Source: an uncultured Succiniclasticum sp.
Lineage (GTDB): Bacteria; Bacillota; Negativicutes; Acidaminococcales; Acidaminococcaceae
DNA length: 64,000 bases
Direction of reading: 5' to 3'
Assembly: GCA_905235335.1 (NCBI GenBank)
Contig: CAJOKZ010000006.1
Location: forward strand, 1 to 64,000
The notes under the pieces are model-generated. The model saw only the letters and a list, made by a program, of their open reading frames with translations. It was not told the origin of the DNA and did no database searches. A program made the translations under genes and the position numbers. Below are positions 9,535 through 18,388 of this stretch, one piece after another. The first letter of the stretch is position 1; each line of letters starts with the position of its first letter.

Positions 9535-10074
9535 TCACTCCTCTGCCAGCACTTTGACCACGATCTTCTGGACAGCGCAGCCCCCATGAACCGCATGGCA
9601 GCCGGGTCGGTGCAATTCCCACGGGAAAAATACCGCAAAGATGCCGTTCCCTAAGGTCACACAGTCTGTTTCCCTGACATCCCCGTAGAACAGCAGATCC
9701 CTTTCCGCACCGTAATCCTCCGTTACTTTGTGCGTTTCCGATTTTGCCGTGTAATATATTTTTTCGGTTCCTTCTCCCAAATACTGGACATCAATATAAG
9801 CGTTATGGCTTTCCGGCTTTTTGTTTTCAAGGGGTTCCGTGGTATAGCGGTCCACCCGCACGAACACCCTGTCACCATCCAGATGGTACTCCCCGTTCTC
9901 CACCTTGTCAAAATCCGTTTCCACAATGTACCGCAACGCAGTGCCCAACCGTTTCGAAATATACGGCAAAAGGGCCGCAATATCCTTTTTGTTTCCGGTA
10001 ATCATATAAGTTCCCTCCGTGTTTTTTGTCCGAACCTGTATGCCACCATTTGAAGCAGTCTCCGTAGTTGACAT
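9535..10074 (-). CDS. YhcH/YjgK/YiaL family protein
   Basis: ESHNAYIDVQYLGEGTEKIYY and FFPWELHRPGCHA...VQKIVVKV motifs; exact start uncertain. Confidence 0.85.
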   Translation of the reverse strand: MSTTETASNGGIQVRTKNTEGTYMITGNKKDIAALLPYISKRLGTALRYIVETDFDKVENGEYHLDGDRVFVRVDRYTTEPLENKKPESHNAYIDVQYLGEGTEKIYYTAKSETHKVTEDYGAERDLLFYGDVRETDCVTLGNGIFAVFFPWELHRPGCHAVHGGCAVQKIVVKVLAEE

Positions 10075-10290
10075 TTCCAGTATATCGGATTTGTGTCATT
10101 TTTAATTATATCACGCTATCCTTTGCAACAGCATTTTTACTGCGTCACATTTTCCTCTATATCAGCTCTTTTGTAAGGTTACCATTTTTATTTTATCACA
10201 AAATTCTTCTGTACAAAACAGGTAACAATAAGATAGAATAGGCATGAATTTTCCATCGCACAATTTTATATCCCAAACAGGAGAAACCCT

Positions 10291-11847
10291 ATGAGCTTTT
10301 TAACTGTCAGCCACGTAAGCCACTCCTTCGGGGGCCGCCAGATTCTGGAAGATGTTTCCTTCAAACTGGAAAAAGGAGAACACATCGGCCTGGTCGGCGC
10401 AAACGGGGAAGGCAAATCCACCTTTTTCAACCTGATCACCAACCACCTTCTGCCGGATGACGGGCAGATCACCTGGCCCGGCAAAATCCGGGTCGGTTAC
10501 CTGGACCAGCAGAGCAGCCTGGAACCCGGCCAGACGATTCGGGATGTACTGCGTACCGCGTTTAACGACGACTTTGCCGCCGAGCAGGAGATGCTTGCGC
10601 TGTATGACAAAATGGCAGACGCGGACGAGGAGGACATGAACAAAATGCTGTCCCGGGTAGGGGAAATCCAAAGCCGGCTGGAACACAACGGATTTTACTC
10701 CCTGGACAGCCGGATCGAAGACTTCGCCAACGGCCTGGGCCTGAAAGAGATCGACCTGAGCAGGGATGTGTCCGATCTCTCCGGCGGACAGCGCAGCAAG
10801 GTGCTGTTGGCCAAACTGCTGCTGCAGGATTCCGATATTCTGCTGCTGGACGAGCCCACCAACTATCTGGACGTGGACCACATCCGCTGGCTGACACGAT
10901 TCCTGCAGGACTACGAAAACGCCTTTGTCCTGATCTCCCACGACGTTCCCTTTCTGAACAATGTAGCCAACGTGATCTATCATCTGGAAGATTGCAGACT
11001 GACGCGGTATACCGGCAATTACGATAAATTTCAGGAACTCTATCAGGTCCATAAGACCCAGCAGGAAGCCGCCTATGCGCGACAGCAGCAGGAAGTGGCA
11101 CGTCTGGAGGACTTTATCGCCCGAAACAAGGCCCGGGTGGCTACCACCGGCATGGCCCGCAGCCGCCAGCGCCAGCTGGACAAGATGGAGATGATCGAAA
11201 AGCCTGCGGAACGCCCTCACCCGCATTTTCATTTCAAAACGGGACGGACCCCGGGGCGTTTCCTGTCGGAAGCGGAAAACCTGGTACTGGGGTATGACAG
11301 CGCCCTGACCCGCCCGGTTTCCTTCAAGCTGGAACGCAATAAAAAAGTGGCCGTCCGGGGCGTCAACGGATTGGGCAAAACCACCCTGCTGAAAACGATT
11401 TTGGGCCTCATCCCTCCCTTCGCCGGAACGATCCGACAAGGGGATTTCCTCCAACCCGGATATTTTGAACAGGAGGAACGGGTCAAAAATGAAAAAACAG
11501 CCCTGGATGATGTATGGGACGAATATCCCGGCCTCACCAATGCAGAAGTCCGTGCCGCCTTGGCAGGCTGCGGCCTGACCACGGAACACATCACTACCAA
11601 GGTATTCGTCTTAAGCGGCGGCGAGGCAGCCAAAGTGCGCCTCTGCAAACTGATGCTGAAAGAAGTCAACTGGCTTGTGCTGGACGAGCCTACTAACCAT
11701 CTTGACGTGGAGGCGAAAGAGGAGCTGAAAAAAGCCCTTGTGGAATTTAAAGGTTCCGTGCTGTTGGTATCCCACGAACCGGACTTTTATGAAGAATGGA
11801 TCGATGAAGTTTGGAATATAGAAGACTGGACGACAAAAATCATATAA
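10291..11847 (+). CDS. ABC-F family ATP-binding protein
   Basis: Two NBDs: GANGEGKST/LSGGQRSKVLLAKLLL/LLLDEPTNYLD and GVNGLGKTT/LSGGEAAKVRLCKLML/LVLDEPTNHLD; no TM region. Confidence 0.93.
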   Translation: MSFLTVSHVSHSFGGRQILEDVSFKLEKGEHIGLVGANGEGKSTFFNLITNHLLPDDGQITWPGKIRVGYLDQQSSLEPGQTIRDVLRTAFNDDFAAEQEMLALYDKMADADEEDMNKMLSRVGEIQSRLEHNGFYSLDSRIEDFANGLGLKEIDLSRDVSDLSGGQRSKVLLAKLLLQDSDILLLDEPTNYLDVDHIRWLTRFLQDYENAFVLISHDVPFLNNVANVIYHLEDCRLTRYTGNYDKFQELYQVHKTQQEAAYARQQQEVARLEDFIARNKARVATTGMARSRQRQLDKMEMIEKPAERPHPHFHFKTGRTPGRFLSEAENLVLGYDSALTRPVSFKLERNKKVAVRGVNGLGKTTLLKTILGLIPPFAGTIRQGDFLQPGYFEQEERVKNEKTALDDVWDEYPGLTNAEVRAALAGCGLTTEHITTKVFVLSGGEAAKVRLCKLMLKEVNWLVLDEPTNHLDVEAKEELKKALVEFKGSVLLVSHEPDFYEEWIDEVWNIEDWTTKII

Positions 11848-11858
11848 TGAACACAAAC

Positions 11859-11886
11859 ACACCGGACGCCCTTTAGCGCCCGGTGT
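11859..11886 (+). terminator. Terminator-like hairpin after ABC-F gene
   Basis: CACCGGACGCCCTTTAGCGCCCGGTG. Confidence 0.55.
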
Positions 11887-11900
11887 ATTCACAAGGTCCC

Positions 11901-11931
11901 GGGGCGGCGCGTTGTCGAAACGCGCCGCCCC
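11901..11931. repeat. Perfect 13-bp GC-rich inverted repeat
   Basis: GGGGCGGCGCGTT-GTCGA-AACGCGCCGCCCC. Confidence 0.75.
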
Positions 11932-11984
11932 TCATTCTTCCACTATGTCCAGAGTGATGGTGCGGAACCTGTCTTCCGGTTTTG

Positions 11985-12473
11985 TCATCTGGCTTCATCC
12001 GCATCAGGCGAAGAAGTTTTTACAAAAGTACGCACACGCTTTTCCGGCTGCACCGTGTAGTCGCTCCAGTACAGGACATTTTCATCAAAGCTGTAATACA
12101 ACAGCCCCGATCCGTTGCGATACTTCACCGTATCCTTCACGCTGCCATTGTGCTTCACCTTGCGAAGCACAAAGAGACAATTGTCATAATACAGACTGCC
12201 ATCCTTCTGATAATGCGCACGCATCATGTACACATCAGTCTTTGGCTGATTTTCGCGTGCCGCAACTGTTACATCGTACCAGCCCGGTTCATCCGTCGGT
12301 GTTACCGTCATAAGAAGACGTCCTTCCTTCTTTTCCGCCCACCAGCCTTCGTAACTTTCTGGCGCAATCATCTCATAATCCCTTTTGCCTGTCTGAACCG
12401 CTGTATCGGCAAAAGCCGACAGACAGCCTAGGAATGAAAGGAGGAGCAGGCAGACAATAAATACTTTTTTCAT
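11985..12473 (-). CDS. Small secreted hypothetical protein
   Basis: Signal peptide MKKVFIVCLLLLSFLGCLSAFA; 162 aa. Confidence 0.6.
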   Translation of the reverse strand: MKKVFIVCLLLLSFLGCLSAFADTAVQTGKRDYEMIAPESYEGWWAEKKEGRLLMTVTPTDEPGWYDVTVAARENQPKTDVYMMRAHYQKDGSLYYDNCLFVLRKVKHNGSVKDTVKYRNGSGLLYYSFDENVLYWSDYTVQPEKRVRTFVKTSSPDADEAR

Positions 12474-12553
12474 GTTTATTCTCCCATCACGCATTTTTTT
12501 CTGATTTTACTCCCAAAACAGGAAAATCGCAACGATGATTTTAAATATTAAAA

Positions 12554-12584
12554 AAGAGGTGCAGCCTGTGAACAAGCTGCACCC
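12554..12584 (-). terminator. Rho-independent terminator downstream of lipase gene
   Basis: Minus strand GGTGCAGCTTGTTCACAGGCTGCACCTCTTTTTT. Confidence 0.75.
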
Positions 12585-12641
12585 GCATTTTGCACAACCC
12601 TTTCCTGTTCGTCCGTCAGTGCGAAGTCTGTCTCGGGTTTG

Positions 12642-14123
12642 TCACTGTTTTACGCTTCCGGCTCCGGTCAGCCAGGGCATGTGCCTCAACAGCTCTTCCC
12701 TCTGTATCTCTACCGCTTCCATCGCCGCCAGGATATTGCCGGCCAGCGGCGAAGTATGTTTTGTTACGCTCCCCACGGCCAGGACCTTCCCCTCTTTATC
12801 CGAAAGGGTCTGTTCCAGCGTCAGGTACCAACTGTTGTTCTCCCGGCTCGGTACAGCCGCAAATTCCAGCAACAGCAGGTAATCTGCCCCGCTTTCCCGC
12901 ATGGTTTCATACGGATCTGAGCCAGGAGGGGCAATGATATAATTAGGCAGCAGTCTCCGGTATTCGTTCAGCATAAATCGTTCCAGAACGGCTGCCGTTT
13001 CTTTCAGCCTGGCTGCTTCATCCCGTTTTACATGCAAAAGAACAACAGGTTTGCCGGGAACACTCTGCCCGGCATCCGGCCATTCCCTGACAATGCCGTA
13101 TGCAACTGCCTTATCAAAAGTGTTGTAATAATAACGGAGACCGAAATCCAGATAGAGGTTTAGGACATGGTTCACATTGTTGAACGTTTTGGGGATCCGG
13201 AACCGTACCTCCTCCCCGAACTGTTTGTAATTCCGCAACACGGCCTGCATGGTCAGTGGAATCGGATCCTGGGTATTGGTGACCCTGATCAGATTCATCC
13301 GGCTGCCGTATTCCTGCGCAAATACTTTGTTTCCGATGGCCGGGGCGCCGAATGTGATGACCTGCAATCTTGCCGGATCAAAACCGAAATCAATCAGCCT
13401 CTGTCCCACAAGGGCCGCAACGGCTCCGCCCAGGCTGTGACCCGTCAGTAACAGGCGCGCACCCGTTTCAGCCCGGTACTGTTCCAAAAACCCGGACGGC
13501 TCCAGCAGCGCACGTAACGCTGCATCTGCATAGGAATTAAATCCCTTATGCACACTGGGCAGAGTCGTTTTGCCGGATTCCTTCTTTTCCTCTTGCAGGC
13601 CGGTATCCATGGCCGGACGGGATGTTCCGTTTCCGGCATCTGCCACTTCTGTGTCGATCCCATCCGGATTCCTGCCAAGAATCCCGGCAATTTTTTCCGA
13701 TTCCTCCAGACTGTTCCCGCCGTAGACCACCTGGGCCGTCGTAAGATCCGTAGTCCAATCCTTTTTATCTACGCTGCCCCGGAAAGATACCACGTACAAA
13801 GGGGTTCCGTCCATCACTTTGCCTTTGGCAGTAATATAATGAACGACGGTTTTTCCCACAGTGGCCCGGTGCGGCGTAAACTCCCATCCGTAATAATGCA
13901 GATACTTCATCTCCGTACTGTTTTCCGGTACATAGGCCCCGGCGGAAGCCAGCATGGAAAAGAATATCCCACAGGCTTTGTTATACTCATCTACCTGTTT
14001 CGCCGCCAATCCCATCTCCCCTGCCGTATGTGCCAGGCCGCCCATCGGAAATTCCGCAAAACACGATGAAGCAGCGGCAAGCCAGACTATCGCAACTGAA
14101 ATGTAATACAGGATACGCTTCAC
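12642..14123 (-). CDS. Secreted class 3 lipase (Lipase_3) with an additional C-terminal domain
   Basis: Signal peptide; LLLTGHSLGGAVAALVGQRL and ITFGAPAIGNKVFA; extra C-terminal region of about 150 aa. Confidence 0.85.
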   Translation of the reverse strand: MKRILYYISVAIVWLAAASSCFAEFPMGGLAHTAGEMGLAAKQVDEYNKACGIFFSMLASAGAYVPENSTEMKYLHYYGWEFTPHRATVGKTVVHYITAKGKVMDGTPLYVVSFRGSVDKKDWTTDLTTAQVVYGGNSLEESEKIAGILGRNPDGIDTEVADAGNGTSRPAMDTGLQEEKKESGKTTLPSVHKGFNSYADAALRALLEPSGFLEQYRAETGARLLLTGHSLGGAVAALVGQRLIDFGFDPARLQVITFGAPAIGNKVFAQEYGSRMNLIRVTNTQDPIPLTMQAVLRNYKQFGEEVRFRIPKTFNNVNHVLNLYLDFGLRYYYNTFDKAVAYGIVREWPDAGQSVPGKPVVLLHVKRDEAARLKETAAVLERFMLNEYRRLLPNYIIAPPGSDPYETMRESGADYLLLLEFAAVPSRENNSWYLTLEQTLSDKEGKVLAVGSVTKHTSPLAGNILAAMEAVEIQREELLRHMPWLTGAGSVKQ

Positions 14124-14285
14124 ACCGTTTCCCTCCTCCGTAACATTTTATGTGAAAATCGAACACGCCTGCCAAATGCAGGGCGGCATAGCCATAAGGA
14201 ATCATCACGCAGACACAACCACATGGCCACAGGCGGGATCATCCCGGATGCAGGACCGCGGTTCCCGGTTGTCCCGCAACAGAAA

Positions 14286-14316
14286 AAGGACATTCCTCGT
14301 TCAGGAATGCCCTATG
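14286..14316 (-). terminator. Terminator downstream of cold-shock gene
   Basis: Minus strand GGGCATTCCTGAACGAGGAATGTCCTTTTTCT. Confidence 0.75.
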
Positions 14317-14352
14317 GTTCATGCGAAGTAATTGTTGATACGTTAAAGCAGA

Positions 14353-14553
14353 TTATTTTACAGGAACGACGTTAGCAGCCTGTTCGCCGCGGCTTCCTTC
14401 CACCACGTCGAATTCAACGGTCTGGCCGTCTTCCAGAGTTTTGTAACCGTCAATCTGGATAGCAGAGAAATGTACGAAAACATCGCCGCCATCTTCACGT
14501 TCAATAAAACCATATCCTTTTTCTGCATTAAACCATTTTACTTTGCCTGTCAT
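14353..14553 (-). CDS. csp: Cold shock protein (CspA family)
   Basis: [33 protein letters not shown]... Confidence 0.97.
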   Translation of the reverse strand: MTGKVKWFNAEKGYGFIEREDGGDVFVHFSAIQIDGYKTLEDGQTVEFDVVEGSRGEQAANVVPVK

Positions 14554-14572
14554 GTCACGGGCCTCCTAAAAA

Positions 14573-14614
14573 AATACTTTTGCCGGCTCGTTTACCCGAG
14601 CCGACAAAAGTATT
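14573..14614 (-). promoter_or_regulatory. Terminator-like hairpin in the csp 5' leader (candidate attenuator/thermosensor)
   Basis: Minus strand AATACTTTTGTCGGCTCG-GGTAAA-CGAGCCGGCAAAAGTATT then TTTTT-AGGAGG (SD) and ATG. Confidence 0.7.
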
Positions 14615-14724
14615 ATATGACAAAAAAGAAAAATATGCAAGCAAAATATTTACAGAAAATTCCCCTTAATTATAATAAGCATAGTATACTGCATGTAATC
14701 GCATTATTTCGTAATACTTAAGTA

Positions 14725-14846
14725 TAAAAAAATCCCATTTTCAAGAATTTCGAAACCCCTCTGCTCCAACACCAAAGCGGCGCAGTAAAAAGAAACCCAT
14801 TTCAGGAATTTCAGAAACACTTTTCTGTAACGCCGCGTTGCACAGC
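14725..14846. repeat. Degenerate direct duplication of about 60 bp
   Basis: cccattttcaagaatttcgaaacccctctgct vs cccatttcaggaatttcagaaacacttttctgt. Confidence 0.5.
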
Positions 14847-14853
14847 GACTGGT

Positions 14854-15324
14854 TTATTCTGCTAACACTTCCACCTTTTCCATCACCACCGGATCCACAG
14901 GACGATCCCGAAAATCCGTTGCGGTAGCGCCGATCTCCCGGACGATGTCCATCCCCTTCACAATCTTGCCGAAGATGGCATGATGCCCGTTCAGCCAGGG
15001 GGTGGGGGCCAGCGTGATGAAGAACTGGCTTCCGCCGGTATCAGGTCCTGCGTTGGCCATGGACAGGATTCCATCAGAATCGTGCTTCAGTCCTTCGCCA
15101 AACTCATCCTTGATCCGGTATCCCGGACCGCCTGCGCCGGTGCCAGTAGGGTCGCCGCCCTGGATCATGAATCCATCAATGACACGGTGGAATATCAAAC
15201 CGTTATAAAATCCCTTCTCTGTCAGATCGATAAAGTTTTTTGTCGTAGCCGGCGCCTTTTCCTCAAACATCTGCGCCTCAAAGATTCCTCTGTTCGTCGT
15301 GAATCGGATGATCCTCTCCGCCAT
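14854..15324 (-). CDS. ppi: Peptidyl-prolyl cis-trans isomerase, cyclophilin type
   Basis: FHRVIDGFMIQGGDPTGTGAGGPGYRIKDEF...GSQFFITLAPTPWLNGHHAIFGKI. Confidence 0.96.
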   Translation of the reverse strand: MAERIIRFTTNRGIFEAQMFEEKAPATTKNFIDLTEKGFYNGLIFHRVIDGFMIQGGDPTGTGAGGPGYRIKDEFGEGLKHDSDGILSMANAGPDTGGSQFFITLAPTPWLNGHHAIFGKIVKGMDIVREIGATATDFRDRPVDPVVMEKVEVLAE

Positions 15325-15345
15325 TTTATTTTCCTCCGTTACTCA

Positions 15346-16245
15346 TTACAATTTTCCCTCTTCCTGCTGTTTTTTCCGCAACAGGTACATCAGCAGATAC
15401 AGGCCGGTACCTGCCTCCACCGCCAAACAGGGCAGCAGCGCCACACCGGCGGCATTCCCTCCGAAATAGATCAGGATGCCTGTCGCCAGCAGAAAAACAG
15501 CTTGCGCGCACTGCAGCCGGGATACGATCAGTGGCCGGTTATTTCGATCATCCCGGGCGGTACTAAACCCGGCTACAGAAAACTGGGGCAAGAACAGGAT
15601 AAAGGAAACACCCATCATATACAGGTAGTTCACGGACAGGACCGGTATCTCCGGATTCCGTCCGGTGATTACACACATGGCAAAAGCGATGCCGCCCAAA
15701 TACAAGCTGCGGAAATAGCCCTCTTTAATCTGGCTTTCCAGGATATAGCAGACACCGGTTATCACAGGGAACAGCCAGAAACCGACATATCCCATCCAAA
15801 AGGCGCTACCCAGGATGATGGCATTGTCCCCGATACAGTGCCGCAATCCGGACGTACGCGTGAACATACGGCAGATGAACAGCATCCACAGCAGGCCGAC
15901 AACGCCGTTGATGTCTACGCCCAACACCGCTTCCGCCACCAGTGCGATAAATGCAGACAACAGTCCGCCCCATTCGCGCCCCGGTTCCGGGTCCACCTCC
16001 CTGCCTATGAGGTAGGCGAAGAAAAACCCGGCGGCATAGCCGATGCTGTCAGTCATGACGCTTCCTGTGCCAGTGCCCGTGATTTGGCGGAAACCCAAAA
16101 GGATGATCGTCGTAACCAGAGCCCCCATCATAGCGATTCGGTTGAACCGGTCATCAAAATAGAACGGTCTGCCCAATCCAAAGTTCTCATTGGTTACCTC
16201 TTCCTGCCGGGCTATTTTTACAAATTTATTCTCCCTTTTTGCCAT
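15346..16245 (-). CDS. Integral membrane protein of unknown function
   Basis: 299 aa, multiple TM segments; no family recognised. Confidence 0.65.
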   Translation of the reverse strand: MAKRENKFVKIARQEEVTNENFGLGRPFYFDDRFNRIAMMGALVTTIILLGFRQITGTGTGSVMTDSIGYAAGFFFAYLIGREVDPEPGREWGGLLSAFIALVAEAVLGVDINGVVGLLWMLFICRMFTRTSGLRHCIGDNAIILGSAFWMGYVGFWLFPVITGVCYILESQIKEGYFRSLYLGGIAFAMCVITGRNPEIPVLSVNYLYMMGVSFILFLPQFSVAGFSTARDDRNNRPLIVSRLQCAQAVFLLATGILIYFGGNAAGVALLPCLAVEAGTGLYLLMYLLRKKQQEEGKL

Positions 16246-16339
16246 AGCTTACAAATTCACTCCCGTATAATGAAAATGCCGTCACTCCCACATTTTCTGA
16301 TAAAACGCGGGGCCTATCCGCCGTTTCCGGGGAAACGGA

Positions 16340-16894
16340 TCAGTCCATGATCTTTTCCCCATGATAGGATTCTCCGCCGGCATTGGGAAGGATCCCGTAC
16401 CGTTCCGTCCATAACGTCTTGTATTTCAGCGCCTGGTTATGAATGGTGGTCATGTTGGATTCCGGTAATTTCTTAATGCATTTTGCCGGAATGCCTGCCA
16501 TCAGGGAAAAGGGTTCCACGACGGTTCCCTTGGTCACCACCGCGCCGGCTGCAATCACGCTGCCGGTTCCCACAACGGCTCCGTCCAGCACCACAGACCC
16601 CATGCCCACCAGCACATGGTCTTCAATGGTGCAGGCGTGAATGGTGGCGCTGTGCCCCACCGTCACAAAATCACCGATGATGCAGGCATGACGGTCTGCC
16701 ACATGAAGGCAGCTGTTGTCTTGGATATTTGTATAGCGGCCGATCTCAATGCGGTTCACGTCGCCCCGGACCGTGCAGTTAGGCCATACGCTGGCATATT
16801 CCTTCAGTTCCACCATGCCGATGACATCGGCACTTTCAAATACGTGGGCCTTTTCATCAATTTTGGGACTGATCCCCTGAAATTTTCGCAACAT
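16340..16894 (-). CDS. Gamma-class carbonic anhydrase family protein (hexapeptide repeat)
   Basis: GDVNRIEIGRYTNIQDNSCLHV, VTVGHSATIHACTIEDHVLVGMGSVVLDGAVVG. Confidence 0.92.
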   Translation of the reverse strand: MLRKFQGISPKIDEKAHVFESADVIGMVELKEYASVWPNCTVRGDVNRIEIGRYTNIQDNSCLHVADRHACIIGDFVTVGHSATIHACTIEDHVLVGMGSVVLDGAVVGTGSVIAAGAVVTKGTVVEPFSLMAGIPAKCIKKLPESNMTTIHNQALKYKTLWTERYGILPNAGGESYHGEKIMD

Positions 16895-17016
16895 ATCGAT
16901 CGACCTCCTGTAACAAAAATAATCTGACTGAATCATTGAATCAAGACAATACAATTGAAACCGGTACGTTAAATTTTATGCGGAAAGGAAAAGGCATGCT
17001 TTTTTCAAATTCCGGG

Positions 17017-18240
17017 TTACGCTTCTTTTCGAAGCCTTGTGGCAAAAGTGTAAGCCGATGCAAGCAGCAGGATTACGCCGGTAGAAAAGAGCACATACTT
17101 CGTAGGCATAACATCGCCCATCAGGCCCCCAAGGAGCGGTCCCACCACGCCGCCAAACTGTTGGGCCGAAGTGGTCAGTCCGAAAGCCTTGCCCCGCATC
17201 TCCTGGGGTGTCACCTCCACCAGTGTAGAATTTATATTGGGCACCGCGCCTGCCAGGAACAGGCCATAAATAAATTGAATCGCAGCAAATTCCCAAATCG
17301 AATCGACAAAAACCTGGCAGAGGTTCACGCATCCCGCACAACACAACACCAGACAAAGGGTTTTGACAAAACCGCGGCGCTGGCCCCGTTTTCCCCAATA
17401 GGGAGAAGCGATGATGCCCGCGATCCCGGCAAGGGAAAAGACCCAGCCGCTCATGGTGACCGACGCATCTCCGGTACCGCCCATCAGCTTGCTGACATAC
17501 AGCGTGATCAACGGCTGTATTGCCATGGTACAGGTCTGTACCAGGAAGAACATGAACATGACATACAGCAGGCCCCGGTTATGCAACGCGAGCCTGATAT
17601 CCCTTATGATATGCAGCCCCTCCCGCTTTGTTTCCTTGCTGAGGGGAATGTCGCGAACCAGAAAGATGACCATCACCGTAGCAAAAAACAGGCTTACGGA
17701 ACCGACGAAAAAGGACATACGCATGCCAAACCAGACGGAAAGATATCCTCCCATCAGCGGTCCCAGGATACTGCCGCTGGAGATTGCTGCCTGCATCCAT
17801 CCCATGCCCCAGCCCAGTTTATCCCTGGGAAGGGTGGACGACACCAGTGACAGGGACGCCGGTACGAACCCGCTGATGAGACCCGTCAGGATTCGCACGC
17901 CAAGCATTTGCGGTGCCGTTTGGACGACAGCTCCAAGCACATAGGTAAGTGCCAAACCGAATCCGGCACGAATCGCCATTTTGCGCTGTCCGACCCGGTC
18001 AGCCCAGGCACCCCAGTAGGGAGCCATGAACGATGCCCCCATAAATGTGACCGCATATACCAGCCCGGCCCAGAAATTCACCTGATCCGGGGATACATGC
18101 AACTCTTTCAGCAGATACACGGGTAAAAACGGAATACAGGCGGTATAGCTTGCACAAGCCAGAAACACACCGAGCCACAGAACTGCCAGATTTTTCTTCC
18201 AGTTCACCGGACCCGCCCCGTGCTCATCAAACAAGGACAT
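17017..18240 (-). CDS. MFS transporter (multidrug efflux-like)
   Basis: 12-TM-like; APYWGAWADRVGQRKMAIRAGFGLA motif A; second half SPYWGKRGQRRG. Confidence 0.88.
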   Translation of the reverse strand: MSLFDEHGAGPVNWKKNLAVLWLGVFLACASYTACIPFLPVYLLKELHVSPDQVNFWAGLVYAVTFMGASFMAPYWGAWADRVGQRKMAIRAGFGLALTYVLGAVVQTAPQMLGVRILTGLISGFVPASLSLVSSTLPRDKLGWGMGWMQAAISSGSILGPLMGGYLSVWFGMRMSFFVGSVSLFFATVMVIFLVRDIPLSKETKREGLHIIRDIRLALHNRGLLYVMFMFFLVQTCTMAIQPLITLYVSKLMGGTGDASVTMSGWVFSLAGIAGIIASPYWGKRGQRRGFVKTLCLVLCCAGCVNLCQVFVDSIWEFAAIQFIYGLFLAGAVPNINSTLVEVTPQEMRGKAFGLTTSAQQFGGVVGPLLGGLMGDVMPTKYVLFSTGVILLLASAYTFATRLRKEA

Positions 18241-18388
18241 TCTATCACCACCGTATTTACGTAGATATTATAACATATAGAAATTTGAAATAAAACACCT
18301 GCACCGGGAATGTTTTTTTGCTATAATGAAATTAAAACTTGCCGGGCAAATTGGGATTTATAAAACACGTATAAAACAGGTGACACCT

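Noticed and set aside
10300-11589. 429-aa minus ORF
   Set aside because: Shadow of the ABC-F gene; not protein-like in composition
14980-16350. 456-aa plus ORF
   Set aside because: Spans antisense of two well-supported genes (cyclophilin and membrane protein)
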